In this document: in pieces, positions 7,715 to 15,567 of the stretch
Layout of the letters: each line of letters opens with the position of its first letter
Position numbering within the stretch: the stretch's first letter is position 1
DNA from: Gammaproteobacteria bacterium
GTDB lineage: Bacteria; Pseudomonadota; Gammaproteobacteria; Pseudomonadales; Porticoccaceae
Assembly (NCBI GenBank): GCA_016708925.1
Contig: JADJET010000018.1
Location: 62,001-126,000 of the forward strand
DNA: 64,000 nucleotides
Direction: 5' to 3'
Notes under the pieces: model-generated
Told to the model about the DNA's origin: nothing
Databases searched by the model: none
Seen by the model: the letters and a program-made list of their open reading frames with translations, nothing else
Position numbers and translations under genes: made by a program

Positions 7715-8960
7715 AGCGCCAATGATGGAGCTTCCAATGACGAAGTTGCCAATGGCGGAGAAGACCCGGCTGCAGGTCGGATTCATGCGCCTCACCGATG
7801 CGGCGCCTCTGGCGATTGCGCGCGAACTGGGTTTTTTCGAGGCATTCGGCCTCGATGTCGAACTGATCCGCGAAGTGTCATGGGCGAACATCCGCGACAA
7901 GGTCACCGTCGGCGCGCTGGACGCCGCGCAGATGCTGGCGCCGATGCCGCTGGTCACCTCGCTGGGCCTGGGCGGTCTGCGCTGCCAGTTGCTGACCGGG
8001 TTGATGCTGAATCTGAACGGCAACGCCATCACGCTCGCGGCGGGACTTCACGAGCAATTGGGCGAAGGTGGCGGCCCGCCCGCGGGCCCGGTAGCGGCGG
8101 CGCGTGGTCTGGCGCGCTGGATCGCCGGCGGTGGGCGCGCGACCTTCGCCACGGTCTATCCCTTTTCGACGCACACCTTGCAGTTGCGGCTGTGGCTCGC
8201 TGCCGGCGGCATCGATCCCGATACCCAGGTGCGCCTCATCGTGCTGCCGCCCGAGCAGATGGTCGACAGCCTGGCGCGCGGCATCATCGACGGCTTTTGC
8301 GTCGGCGAACCCTGGAACTCGGCGGCGGTGCAGGCGGGCGTCGGCGCGGTGGCGGCGTCCGGCTACGAGGTCTGGAACAACGCGCCGGAAAAGGTGCTGG
8401 GTGTCACGGCGCATTGGCACGCGGAACATCCCGGTACTCACCTGCGCTTGCGTCTGGCGCTGATGCGCGCGGCGGAATGGCTCGCCGCACCGGAGCATCG
8501 TCGCCGGGCCGCGACAGTGCTGGCCGCGCCTCGTTATCTGGATGTGTCGGAAGCGCTGCTGTTGCCGGCGCTGCTGGGGAAGCTTCAGTACCGGCGCAAC
8601 GGCCCGGTGGTGGAGAATGCCGATTTTCTCGTGTTTCACCGCTACCAGGCGGGATTCCCGTGGCGTTCCCGTGCCGAGAGTCTGTTGCGCCAATGTCTCG
8701 ATCTGCTCAACAAGTCACTCACCGCCATCGAAATCGAAACCCTGGTGGCGGCCAGCTATCGCACCGATCTCTATCGCGACTGCGCTGCCTGGCTCGGCTG
8801 GGTCTGCCCGTCGCGGGACGACAAGGTCGAAGGTATCCACGCTGCGACGTACGATTTCGAACCTGGCGTGCGGCTCGGCGCGGATCTTTTTCTGGATGGT
8901 CGCACCCCGGATCGCGCGGCGCCTGACCCTGTGGCGCGCCCCGAAACCGCGCCGCAATAG
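7701..8960 (+). CDS. nasS: NasS-type nitrate/nitrite sensor (NrtA-like, cytoplasmic)
   Basis: A protein of up to 419 residues resembling NrtA/CmpA solute-binding proteins (LQVGFMRLTDAAPLAIA, DAAQMLAPMPL, FCVGEPWN) but with no signal peptide, as expected for the cytosolic nitrate sensor that sequesters NasT. It overlaps nasT by 14 bases. Several in-frame ATGs follow the first (for example near 7722 and 7725), so the exact start may be a little downstream; the repeated Met-Glu/Met-Thr residues look like poorly conserved leader sequence. The key motif GEPWN is shared with the periplasmic NrtA encoded just downstream. Together with nasT it forms the control pair for the leaders described here. 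Confidence 0.88.
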   Translation: MNPSEAPMMELPMTKLPMAEKTRLQVGFMRLTDAAPLAIARELGFFEAFGLDVELIREVSWANIRDKVTVGALDAAQMLAPMPLVTSLGLGGLRCQLLTGLMLNLNGNAITLAAGLHEQLGEGGGPPAGPVAAARGLARWIAGGGRATFATVYPFSTHTLQLRLWLAAGGIDPDTQVRLIVLPPEQMVDSLARGIIDGFCVGEPWNSAAVQAGVGAVAASGYEVWNNAPEKVLGVTAHWHAEHPGTHLRLRLALMRAAEWLAAPEHRRRAATVLAAPRYLDVSEALLLPALLGKLQYRRNGPVVENADFLVFHRYQAGFPWRSRAESLLRQCLDLLNKSLTAIEIETLVAASYRTDLYRDCAAWLGWVCPSRDDKVEGIHAATYDFEPGVRLGADLFLDGRTPDRAAPDPVARPETAPQ

Positions 8961-9113
8961 CGCGACCGCACCGGCGCAGCGCACGATTGCGGGAACGAGC
9001 GTGCTGAATGAGAAGTGTAAAGCGCGACAAGAATATCGTTTGTAACGCGTAGTGCTTTGAAGATTGGCGGTGATGCATCGCGATGGCGGGATTTTCGGAT
9101 ATCGCGAAAAAGT

Positions 9114-9129
9114 TGGCACGGCATCTGCT
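9114..9129 (+). promoter_or_regulatory. Sigma-54 (-24/-12) promoter of the nrtA operon
   Basis: TGGCACGGCATCTGCT fits TGGCAYG-N4-TTGCW with only C for T at one -12 position. Predicted transcription start is near 9140. A weak NtrC-like sequence, GCACC-GGCGC-AGCGC, lies at 8968-8982, about 130 bases upstream. Confidence 0.8.
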
Positions 9130-9139
9130 TTTATCACGA

Positions 9140-9250
9140 CGTAAGCGAGTTGTAGGCGAAATGTAACCGTTACCGTGCGACAGTGAGCTGTCGATGTTTT
9201 GCCAGGGCAGTGCAGCCCACTCCGCAACAGTGCGGAGTGGGCTTTTTTTT
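9140..9250 (+). promoter_or_regulatory. nrtA leader RNA: candidate NasT (ANTAR) antitermination target
   Basis: Within the roughly 200-base leader there is an upstream hairpin (arms CGACAG 9178-9183 and CTGTCG 9188-9193; it can also be drawn as a five-pair stem with loop GTGAGC). Next is a second hairpin with arms GGGC (9205-9208) and GCCC (9215-9218) and loop AGTGCA, A first and G fourth. The GCCC arm is also the first four bases of the terminator stem, so hairpin and terminator are mutually exclusive. The same GGGC-loop-GCCC element and overlap occur in the porin leader. The rest of the 380-base gap from 8961 shows only the promoter; I see no gene there. Confidence 0.65.
9215..9250 (+). terminator. 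Intrinsic terminator inside the nrtA leader
   Basis: A perfect 12-pair stem, GCCCACTCCGCA (9215-9226) with TGCGGAGTGGGC (9231-9242), loop ACAG, then eight T residues. It precedes nrtA by 90 bases and follows the sigma-54 promoter, so it is a leader attenuator. Confidence 0.9.
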
Positions 9251-9340
9251 GGTGCTGATAAAGCGTTTGGTTCTGGAACAGTTGTTTTGGCGCTGTGAAA
9301 GCTGTGCGGCGCCGCGCAAGTCACCACAGGAGTTGTATCC

Positions 9341-10732
9341 ATGCTCAAGACCCGATTTCCGAAGTTTTCCGCAGCGCTGTGTACCGGTCTCCGGATGCTG
9401 GCGGCGACATTGTGTGCGCTACCGCTCGCTGCCGGCGCCGCGGTCGGACCGCCCGAAAAGGAAGGGCTGAAATTCGGTTTCATCAAGCTCACCGATATGG
9501 TGCCGCTCGCCATCGCCTACGAAAAAGGCTTCTTCGAAGATGAGGGGTTGTACGTCACCCTCGAGGCCCAGGCCAACTGGAAGGTGCTGTTCGACCGCGT
9601 GATCACCGGAGAACTCGACGGCGCGCACATGCTGGCGGCCATGCCGCTCGCTGCGGCCAGCGGTGTGACCACCAAGGCCGAGATCATCACGCCCTTGACG
9701 CTGTCCTACAACGGCGCCGGCATTACCGTCTCCAACGCCGTATGGGCGGAAATGAAAAAGACCGTTCCCATGGCGGACGGCAAACCGGTGCACCCCATCA
9801 GCGCGGCGACCCTGAAGCCGGTGCTGGAACAATACAAGGCGGCGGGCAAACCCTTCAATCTGGGCATGACGTTTCCGATCGGCACGCACAACTACCTGTT
9901 GCGTTACTGGCTCGCGGCCGGCGGTGTCCATCCCGGCTTTTACGCGCCCCTCAAGGGCGACAACAGCGGCAGCATCAAGGCGGAGGCCATGTTGTCGGTG
10001 GTCCCGCCGCCGCAGATGGTGCCCACCATGAGTTCGGGCACCACCGTGGGGTATTGCGTCGGCGAGCCCTGGAACCAGCAGGCGGTATCCACCGGTCTGG
10101 GTGTGCCCGTGATAACCAGTGAAAACATCTGGCCGGATGGTGCCGACAAGGTGTTCGGGGTTACCAAGGCCTTTGCCGATGAGTATCCCAACACCACGAT
10201 TCACGTCGTCAAGGCGTTGATCCGTGCTTCCGCCTGGCTCGATGCCGACAACAACGCCAACCGAGCCGAGGCGGTGCGCATCATTGCCCAATCGACCTAT
10301 GTGGGCGCCGAGGAAAAAGTCATGGCCAACAGCATGACCGGCACCTTCGAGTTCGAAAAAGGCGACAAGCGCGCGATCCCGGATTTCAACAAATTCTTCC
10401 GCGGCTACTACGGCTATCCCTATGCGTCGGACGCGGTGTGGTGGCTCACCCAGATGCGTCGCTGGGGCCATATCCCCGCGCAACAACCGGACAACTGGTA
10501 CATGGATACCGCGAAAAAGGCCTATCGGGGCGATATCTACATCGCCGCCGCGAAGGAGCTGGTGGCCGAGGGCAAGATGAAAGCAGCGGATTTTCCGGAT
10601 TTCAGCCAGGACTTCAGCTTCAAGCCGCCGCGCAAGAGTCCGATCGATGGCATCGAGTTCGATGGCCGCAAGCCAAATGCCTATCTCGATCAGTTCCCCA
10701 TAGGCCTCAAGGGCGCGGAAACGAGCGAGTAA
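9341..10732 (+). CDS. nrtA: Nitrate ABC transporter substrate-binding protein (NrtA family)
   Basis: A 463-residue periplasmic protein. The signal peptide spans about residues 1-34 (basic start, hydrophobic core, cleavage near AGA). The mature part has the family motifs LKFGFIKLTDMVPLAIA, DGAHMLAAMPLAA and YCVGEPWNQQ, close to the CmpA/NrtA nitrate- and bicarbonate-binding proteins. The start at 9341 follows AGGAG with a normal spacing. It is the first gene of nrtA, nrtB and the double ATPase, controlled by the sigma-54 promoter at 9114 and the attenuator at 9215-9250. It resembles the cytosolic NasS sensor but is exported. Nitrate is the likely ligand from context; nitrite or cyanate cannot be excluded. 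Confidence 0.9.
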   Translation: MLKTRFPKFSAALCTGLRMLAATLCALPLAAGAAVGPPEKEGLKFGFIKLTDMVPLAIAYEKGFFEDEGLYVTLEAQANWKVLFDRVITGELDGAHMLAAMPLAAASGVTTKAEIITPLTLSYNGAGITVSNAVWAEMKKTVPMADGKPVHPISAATLKPVLEQYKAAGKPFNLGMTFPIGTHNYLLRYWLAAGGVHPGFYAPLKGDNSGSIKAEAMLSVVPPPQMVPTMSSGTTVGYCVGEPWNQQAVSTGLGVPVITSENIWPDGADKVFGVTKAFADEYPNTTIHVVKALIRASAWLDADNNANRAEAVRIIAQSTYVGAEEKVMANSMTGTFEFEKGDKRAIPDFNKFFRGYYGYPYASDAVWWLTQMRRWGHIPAQQPDNWYMDTAKKAYRGDIYIAAAKELVAEGKMKAADFPDFSQDFSFKPPRKSPIDGIEFDGRKPNAYLDQFPIGLKGAETSE

Positions 10733-10814
10733 GCGTGCCCTTGATGACTGCTTGAATGAAACAGCCCATTGTCGCGCCTGCGGGCGCGGCGATCAGCAAC
10801 GAGGTAACCCTGTC

Positions 10815-12035
10815 GTGACGAATCTGAAAATCATTTCCGGCTCGAGCGCTTCCGGCAGCGCGAGCAACGCCAACGAAACAGCTACCGAGGTGACAGTGGA
10901 GAAAGCGGCTGCGGCGTCCGCCAGCGCGGCGAGTGCCGGCACCATCGCTGCGGCCGCGCGGACGCCCGAACCCGGCACGCCAGGGGTGGCGGCGGCAAAG
11001 GCGTCGGGTACGCCATTCTATGTGCGCGTCAACCGCGTGCTGACACTGCTGGGGCTGACCTGGTTTGTGCCGTTCGTGAAGCTGCTGGGCGGCGAAAATC
11101 CCCGCGACCAGTTGCGTGCGATGTGGTTGATGATCGGCGTCCCGGCGGTATTTTTTGCGCTTTTCCTCGCGCTTTGGGCCTGGTCGGCCAGCCAGATCCA
11201 CACCAGCCTGGGCACCATACCGGGGCCGGTTCAGGTCGCGGCGGAGGCCGGCATTCTGCTCGATGAACATCATGCCGAGCGCGTCAAGGAAAGTGCGTTC
11301 ATGGCGCGTCAGCACCAGCGCAACACGGAAAAACTCGCGGCAGACGCCAACGCGGATGTGAGTGTGCGGCGCTACACCGGCAAGCCCACCTATCTCGATC
11401 AGATCCACACCAGTCTGTACACGGTGTTCACGGGCTTTGTGCTCGCCACGCTGATCGCGGTGCCGCTCGGCATCCTCTGCGGCATGAGCCCCGTCATCAA
11501 TACCGCGATCAATCCGCTGATCCAGATCTTCAAACCCGTGTCGCCGCTGGCCTGGCTGCCCATCGTGACCATGGTGGTGAGCGCCCTCTACGTCACCACC
11601 GAAGGCGCCTGGTTCGAGAAATCCTTCATTACCTCGGCGATCACGGTGATGCTGTGCTCGCTGTGGCCGACGCTGATCAATACTGCCGTCGGTGTGTCCT
11701 CCGTGGACAAGGATCTGATCAATGTCGGCAAGGTATTGCGCCTCAGCAAACGCACGCAGGTGAGCAAGATCATCATTCCATCATCACTGCCGCTGATCTT
11801 TACCGGGATGCGGCTGTCTCTGGGCGTGGGCTGGATGGTGCTGATCGCGGCGGAGATGCTGGCGCAGAACCCCGGACTCGGCAAATTCGTGTGGGATGAA
11901 TTTCAGAACGGCAGTTCCCATTCGCTGGGACGGATCATGGTCGCGGTATTCACCATCGGCGTGATCGGGTTCCTGCTCGACCGCGTGATGGCGACGCTGC
12001 AACAACTGTTCACCTTCGGTGAAAACAAAATCTAG
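10815..12035 (+). CDS. nrtB: Nitrate ABC transporter permease (NrtB family)
   Basis: About 406 residues. I start at the GTG at 10815 because GAGGT sits 10 bases upstream; the frame is open further upstream only to a TTG at 10752 with poor context. The first 70 residues are Ser/Ala/Thr-rich and low in complexity, unusual for NrtB. Then come a membrane segment (MWLMIGVPAVFFALFLALW region), a periplasmic or linker region, and the conserved permease core of about five helices. The core includes the ATPase-contact loop region (VSPLAWLPIV, DLINVGKVLRLSKRTQ) and the late motif RLSLGVGWMVLIAAEML. It sits between nrtA and the ATPase gene with short gaps, so one transcript is likely. Confidence 0.88.
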   Translation: MTNLKIISGSSASGSASNANETATEVTVEKAAAASASAASAGTIAAAARTPEPGTPGVAAAKASGTPFYVRVNRVLTLLGLTWFVPFVKLLGGENPRDQLRAMWLMIGVPAVFFALFLALWAWSASQIHTSLGTIPGPVQVAAEAGILLDEHHAERVKESAFMARQHQRNTEKLAADANADVSVRRYTGKPTYLDQIHTSLYTVFTGFVLATLIAVPLGILCGMSPVINTAINPLIQIFKPVSPLAWLPIVTMVVSALYVTTEGAWFEKSFITSAITVMLCSLWPTLINTAVGVSSVDKDLINVGKVLRLSKRTQVSKIIIPSSLPLIFTGMRLSLGVGWMVLIAAEMLAQNPGLGKFVWDEFQNGSSHSLGRIMVAVFTIGVIGFLLDRVMATLQQLFTFGENKI

Positions 12036-12059
12036 CCGCGCACTTCGAGGACATTGGCC

Positions 12060-13727
12060 ATGACCCTGCTTTCGCTCGACGCTGTCAGCAAATCCTATGG
12101 TACGGATGCGAATCGCACGGCGGTACTCAAGGATATAAATCTTCATATCAACGAAGGTGAATTCGTTGCCATCGTCGGATTTTCGGGCAGCGGCAAGACC
12201 ACGCTGATTTCCGCCATCGCGGGGCTGATCCAGCCCGACAGCGGCAGCATCCGTCTCAACGGCAAGACGGTTGCGGGACCTGGTCCGGACCGCGGCATCG
12301 TGTTTCAAAGTTATTCGCTGATGCCCTGGCTGACGGTACACGGCAATATCGCGCTCGCCGTCGATCAGGTGTTCCGCGACTGGCCGAAGGATCGACGCGA
12401 AGCCCACACCCGCAAGTACATCGCTCTCGTGGGTCTGACGCCCGCTGCCCACAAGCGCCCGGCGGAACTGTCCGGCGGCATGCGGCAGCGGGTCGCGGTG
12501 GCGCGCGCCCTGGCCGCGAGCCCGGACATCCTGTTGCTGGATGAGCCGCTGAGTGCGCTCGATGCCCTGACGCGCGCGAATCTGCAGGACGAAATCCTGC
12601 GGATCTGGGAGCAGGATCGCAAGACCGTCATCCTCATCACCAACGACGTCGATGAAGGCCTGTTGATGGCGGATCGGGTGATACCCCTCAAGCCCGGGCC
12701 GGATGCCACCTTCGGGCCGGAGTTCGTCGTGGATCTGCCGCGCCCGCGCGAGCGCGCCGCGATGAATCACGATCCGCGCTTCAAACAGTTGCGCGGCGAG
12801 ATCACCCAGTACCTCATGCATGTCGGCATTGCCGGCGCGACGGCGGCGAGTGGCAACGCGGTGGCCTTGCCACCGGTGCGGCCCAATACCAGCATCGACT
12901 GGAAGCTCGACACCACGGCGCTCAAGCCGACCCCCGAGACTGGCCGGCGCGAGCGGTATCTGGAGTTCACCCAGCTCACCAAGGTGTATCCGACGCCCAA
13001 GGGGCCCCTGGCCGTGGTCGAGGATTTCAATCTCAAGATGCGCCAGGGCGAATTCATATCACTGATCGGCCATTCCGGCTGCGGCAAATCCACCGTGCTG
13101 TCGATGTGCGCCGGACTCAACGCCTTCAGTAGCGGCGGCATCATTCTCGACGGCAAGGAGATCGACGGCGCCGGTCCGGATCGCGCCGTGGTATTTCAGG
13201 CGCCCAGCCTGTTTCCGTGGCTGACCGCTTTCGAGAATGTTTACCTTGGGGTGGAAAGCGTCTATCCCCATGCCCAGCAGAGCGAGCGCGACGACATCGT
13301 CGAGTACTACCTGACCCGTGTGGGCCTGGCGGACGCCATGCACAAGAAAGCCAGCGCGCTGTCCAACGGCATGAAGCAGCGCGTCGGCATCGCACGCGCC
13401 TTTGCGCTCGCGCCCAAGCTGCTGCTGCTCGACGAACCCTTCGGCATGCTGGATTCGCTGACGCGCTGGGAATTGCAGGAAGTACTGATGGAAGTCTGGG
13501 ATCGCGCCAAGCTCACTGCGCTCATGGTCACTCACGATGTGGACGAGGCCATTCTGCTGGCGGACCGCGTGGTGATGATGACCAACGGGCCCCACGCCCG
13601 CGTCGGCAAGGTGATCGACATCGACATCCCGCGACCGCGCACGCGCAAGGCGCTGCTGGAGCACCCGGATTACTACAGCTACCGCGAAAGCCTGATCAGT
13701 TTTCTCGCGGAATGCGATCGGCACTGA
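12060..13727 (+). CDS. Nitrate ABC transporter ATP-binding protein, two ATPase domains fused
   Basis: A 555-residue protein with two complete ABC ATPase modules in tandem. Module 1: Walker A GFSGSGKTT (residues 40-48), signature LSGGMRQR, Walker B ILLLDEP. Module 2: Walker A GHSGCGKST (about 337-345), signature LSNGMKQR, Walker B LLLLDEPFG. A linker of about 60 residues, beginning near 250, joins them. Cyanobacterial NrtC instead fuses one ATPase to an NrtA-like domain and has a separate NrtD; here both ATPases are on one chain, so one copy per transporter should suffice. The start is the ATG at 12060 preceded by GAGGA; an in-frame TTG two codons upstream is less likely. It is the last gene of the nrt operon, ending 22 bases from the convergent kinase gene. 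Confidence 0.9.
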   Translation: MTLLSLDAVSKSYGTDANRTAVLKDINLHINEGEFVAIVGFSGSGKTTLISAIAGLIQPDSGSIRLNGKTVAGPGPDRGIVFQSYSLMPWLTVHGNIALAVDQVFRDWPKDRREAHTRKYIALVGLTPAAHKRPAELSGGMRQRVAVARALAASPDILLLDEPLSALDALTRANLQDEILRIWEQDRKTVILITNDVDEGLLMADRVIPLKPGPDATFGPEFVVDLPRPRERAAMNHDPRFKQLRGEITQYLMHVGIAGATAASGNAVALPPVRPNTSIDWKLDTTALKPTPETGRRERYLEFTQLTKVYPTPKGPLAVVEDFNLKMRQGEFISLIGHSGCGKSTVLSMCAGLNAFSSGGIILDGKEIDGAGPDRAVVFQAPSLFPWLTAFENVYLGVESVYPHAQQSERDDIVEYYLTRVGLADAMHKKASALSNGMKQRVGIARAFALAPKLLLLDEPFGMLDSLTRWELQEVLMEVWDRAKLTALMVTHDVDEAILLADRVVMMTNGPHARVGKVIDIDIPRPRTRKALLEHPDYYSYRESLISFLAECDRH

Positions 13728-13749
13728 AAGTCGCAGGTGGCGAGCGATG

Positions 13750-15462
13750 CTAGCGGCGCAGCGACCAGAAGCCGAGCGCCAGATTGAGCAGCAGGCTGGC
13801 GATGGCCAGTCCGCGCCAGAAGCCGAGCGGATCGCGTTCGAGCAATGGCCGTTGCGCCTCGTTCGCAAAGTCCGCATTCGGGTTGCACAAATCGAACACG
13901 AATTCGGACACCTCGGCGTAGCGCCGTTCCATGGAGCGGGACAGGGCTTTTTCCAGCGCGCGGTCTACCCAGGCCGGGAGTTCCGGAACCCAGCGGCGGG
14001 CGGGAGTGTATTCCATGCGGCCGAGACGCGTTTCGTCGTATTTGTCGCCGTAGGGAAGCTGGCCGGTGATCATCTCGTAGGCGATGACGCCAAGGGAAAA
14101 GATGTCGGAGCGGGCGCTGCACGGATAGCCCTGAAGATATTCCGGCGCGGTGTAATTCTTGGTGCCGAGCAGTTGCAGGCGTTCGATGGGCGAAGCGATC
14201 TCCTCGATGCCGGCAATCTTGGTGGAGCCGAAGTCGATGATCTTCACCGTGCCTTCGGTATCGATCATGATGTTTTCCGGCTTCAGATCCTGGTGAATCA
14301 TTTCCAGGCGGTGAAAGGCCGCCAGCCCGCGCGCGCATTGGCCGATGATCTCGCGCACCGCGCCGAGATCGGGTTCCGGATGATCGTGCATCCAGCTGCG
14401 CAGGGTCTGGCCGTCGACGTACTCGGCAACATAGTAGAGAAACTGCCGCGGCCGCTCCTGGCCGACGATGCGCAGCACATGATTGCTTTGCAGGCGGCTG
14501 CCGACCCATTCCTCGTGCCGGAACAGGTCCAGATAGACCGGGTCGTCGGAGAAATTCGCCGACGGGGTTTTCAGTACGACCTGGCGGCCGCTCGCCTCAT
14601 CGAGCGCCAGATAGACCTGGGTGCGCTTGCTGGCGTGGAGTTCGCGCAGGATGCGGTAGCCGTCGATCTTCATCCCCGCCGCCAGTTCGGGCGGGAAGGG
14701 CAGTTCGGTGAGGCGGCGAAACACATCGGCGTCGGCGACCGACGGCAGTGCGTCGAAGCGCACGATCTGACAGGTCACATTGTCGGGACTGCCATTTTGC
14801 AAGGCCCGGGTCGCGATTTCGCGCGCCGCGCGGTCCAGGTGGTCCGGATGTGCTTCCACCAGCTCGCGAATCAGGCGGTCGGTGACGTGCTCATGCACGC
14901 CATCGGTGGTGAAGATGAAGGTGTCGCCGCGCTCGACCGGAAATTTCGTGTAGTCGATCTCGACGCGCGCATCGATACCCAGGGCACGGGTCAGGTAGTT
15001 TTTTTCCCGCGATACCCAGAAGCGGTGATCGACGGTCAGCAATTCGAGCGTGCCGGCGCGCAAGCGGTAGATGCGCGTGTCGCCCACATGGAACAGGTGC
15101 GCGGTGGTGGACTTGACCACCAGCGCGCTCAATGTGCTGGCGAGGCCGCGGTGCAATTCCGCGCTCTGGCTGGCCTGGCCGCACAGCCAGCGGTTGGTGG
15201 CGAGCAGCACTTTCTCGACCGAAGTTTTCACGGTCCAGGAATCGGCGGTGCAGTAGTAATCGGAAAGCAGGCTTTTGACGCAGGTTTCGCTGGCCAGCTT
15301 GCCCTGTTCCGAGCCGCTGACGCCGTCGGCGATCACCATGGCGATGCCTTTGTATTCGAGGCGGCTGTCCGCGGGCAGCAACACACCGTAGCTGTCCTGG
15401 TTTTCTTCCTTGGCGCCGCGATCGGAATACTGGCCGACGCTGCAGATGGGGGCGGAAGTCAT
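13750..15462 (-). CDS. Bifunctional PP2C-type phosphatase / Ser-Thr protein kinase, membrane-anchored
   Basis: A 570-residue fusion. Residues about 5-235 are a PP2C phosphatase with metal-binding motifs near Asp46 (ADGVSG), TTDGVHE (185-191) and SPDN (225-228). Residues about 265-535 are a protein kinase: Lys298 (VVLK), catalytic loop HQDLKPEN (390-397) and DFG (410-412). The usual Arg of the HRD motif is Gln, so activity should not need activation-loop phosphorylation in the RD manner. A C-terminal hydrophobic helix (about 548-566) anchors it to the membrane. A gene of this kind lies between the nitrate transporter and nirB in pseudomonads as I recall, so a role in nitrate assimilation is plausible but its targets are unknown. 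It is downstream of, and in line with, the NarK-type gene. Confidence 0.88.
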   Translation of the reverse strand: MTSAPICSVGQYSDRGAKEENQDSYGVLLPADSRLEYKGIAMVIADGVSGSEQGKLASETCVKSLLSDYYCTADSWTVKTSVEKVLLATNRWLCGQASQSAELHRGLASTLSALVVKSTTAHLFHVGDTRIYRLRAGTLELLTVDHRFWVSREKNYLTRALGIDARVEIDYTKFPVERGDTFIFTTDGVHEHVTDRLIRELVEAHPDHLDRAAREIATRALQNGSPDNVTCQIVRFDALPSVADADVFRRLTELPFPPELAAGMKIDGYRILRELHASKRTQVYLALDEASGRQVVLKTPSANFSDDPVYLDLFRHEEWVGSRLQSNHVLRIVGQERPRQFLYYVAEYVDGQTLRSWMHDHPEPDLGAVREIIGQCARGLAAFHRLEMIHQDLKPENIMIDTEGTVKIIDFGSTKIAGIEEIASPIERLQLLGTKNYTAPEYLQGYPCSARSDIFSLGVIAYEMITGQLPYGDKYDETRLGRMEYTPARRWVPELPAWVDRALEKALSRSMERRYAEVSEFVFDLCNPNADFANEAQRPLLERDPLGFWRGLAIASLLLNLALGFWSLRR

Positions 15463-15567
15463 GGCTGTGGGGTACTCCCGAACGCTATCGGCCGTGGTGG
15501 TGCGAGGGCAATCGGGGCGGTCCGCGTCGGTGCGCGGATCGGCCCCGTGTCATCCTGCAAAGGACCC

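Noticed and set aside
9075..9089. NtrC-like GCATC-GCGAT-GGCGG near the nrtA promoter
   Set aside because: Only seven of ten bases match and it is 25 bases from the -24 element, too close for a normal enhancer.
12054..12059. TTG start two codons before the double ATPase ATG
   Set aside because: The ATG at 12060 has a better-placed GAGGA and fits the family N-terminus.
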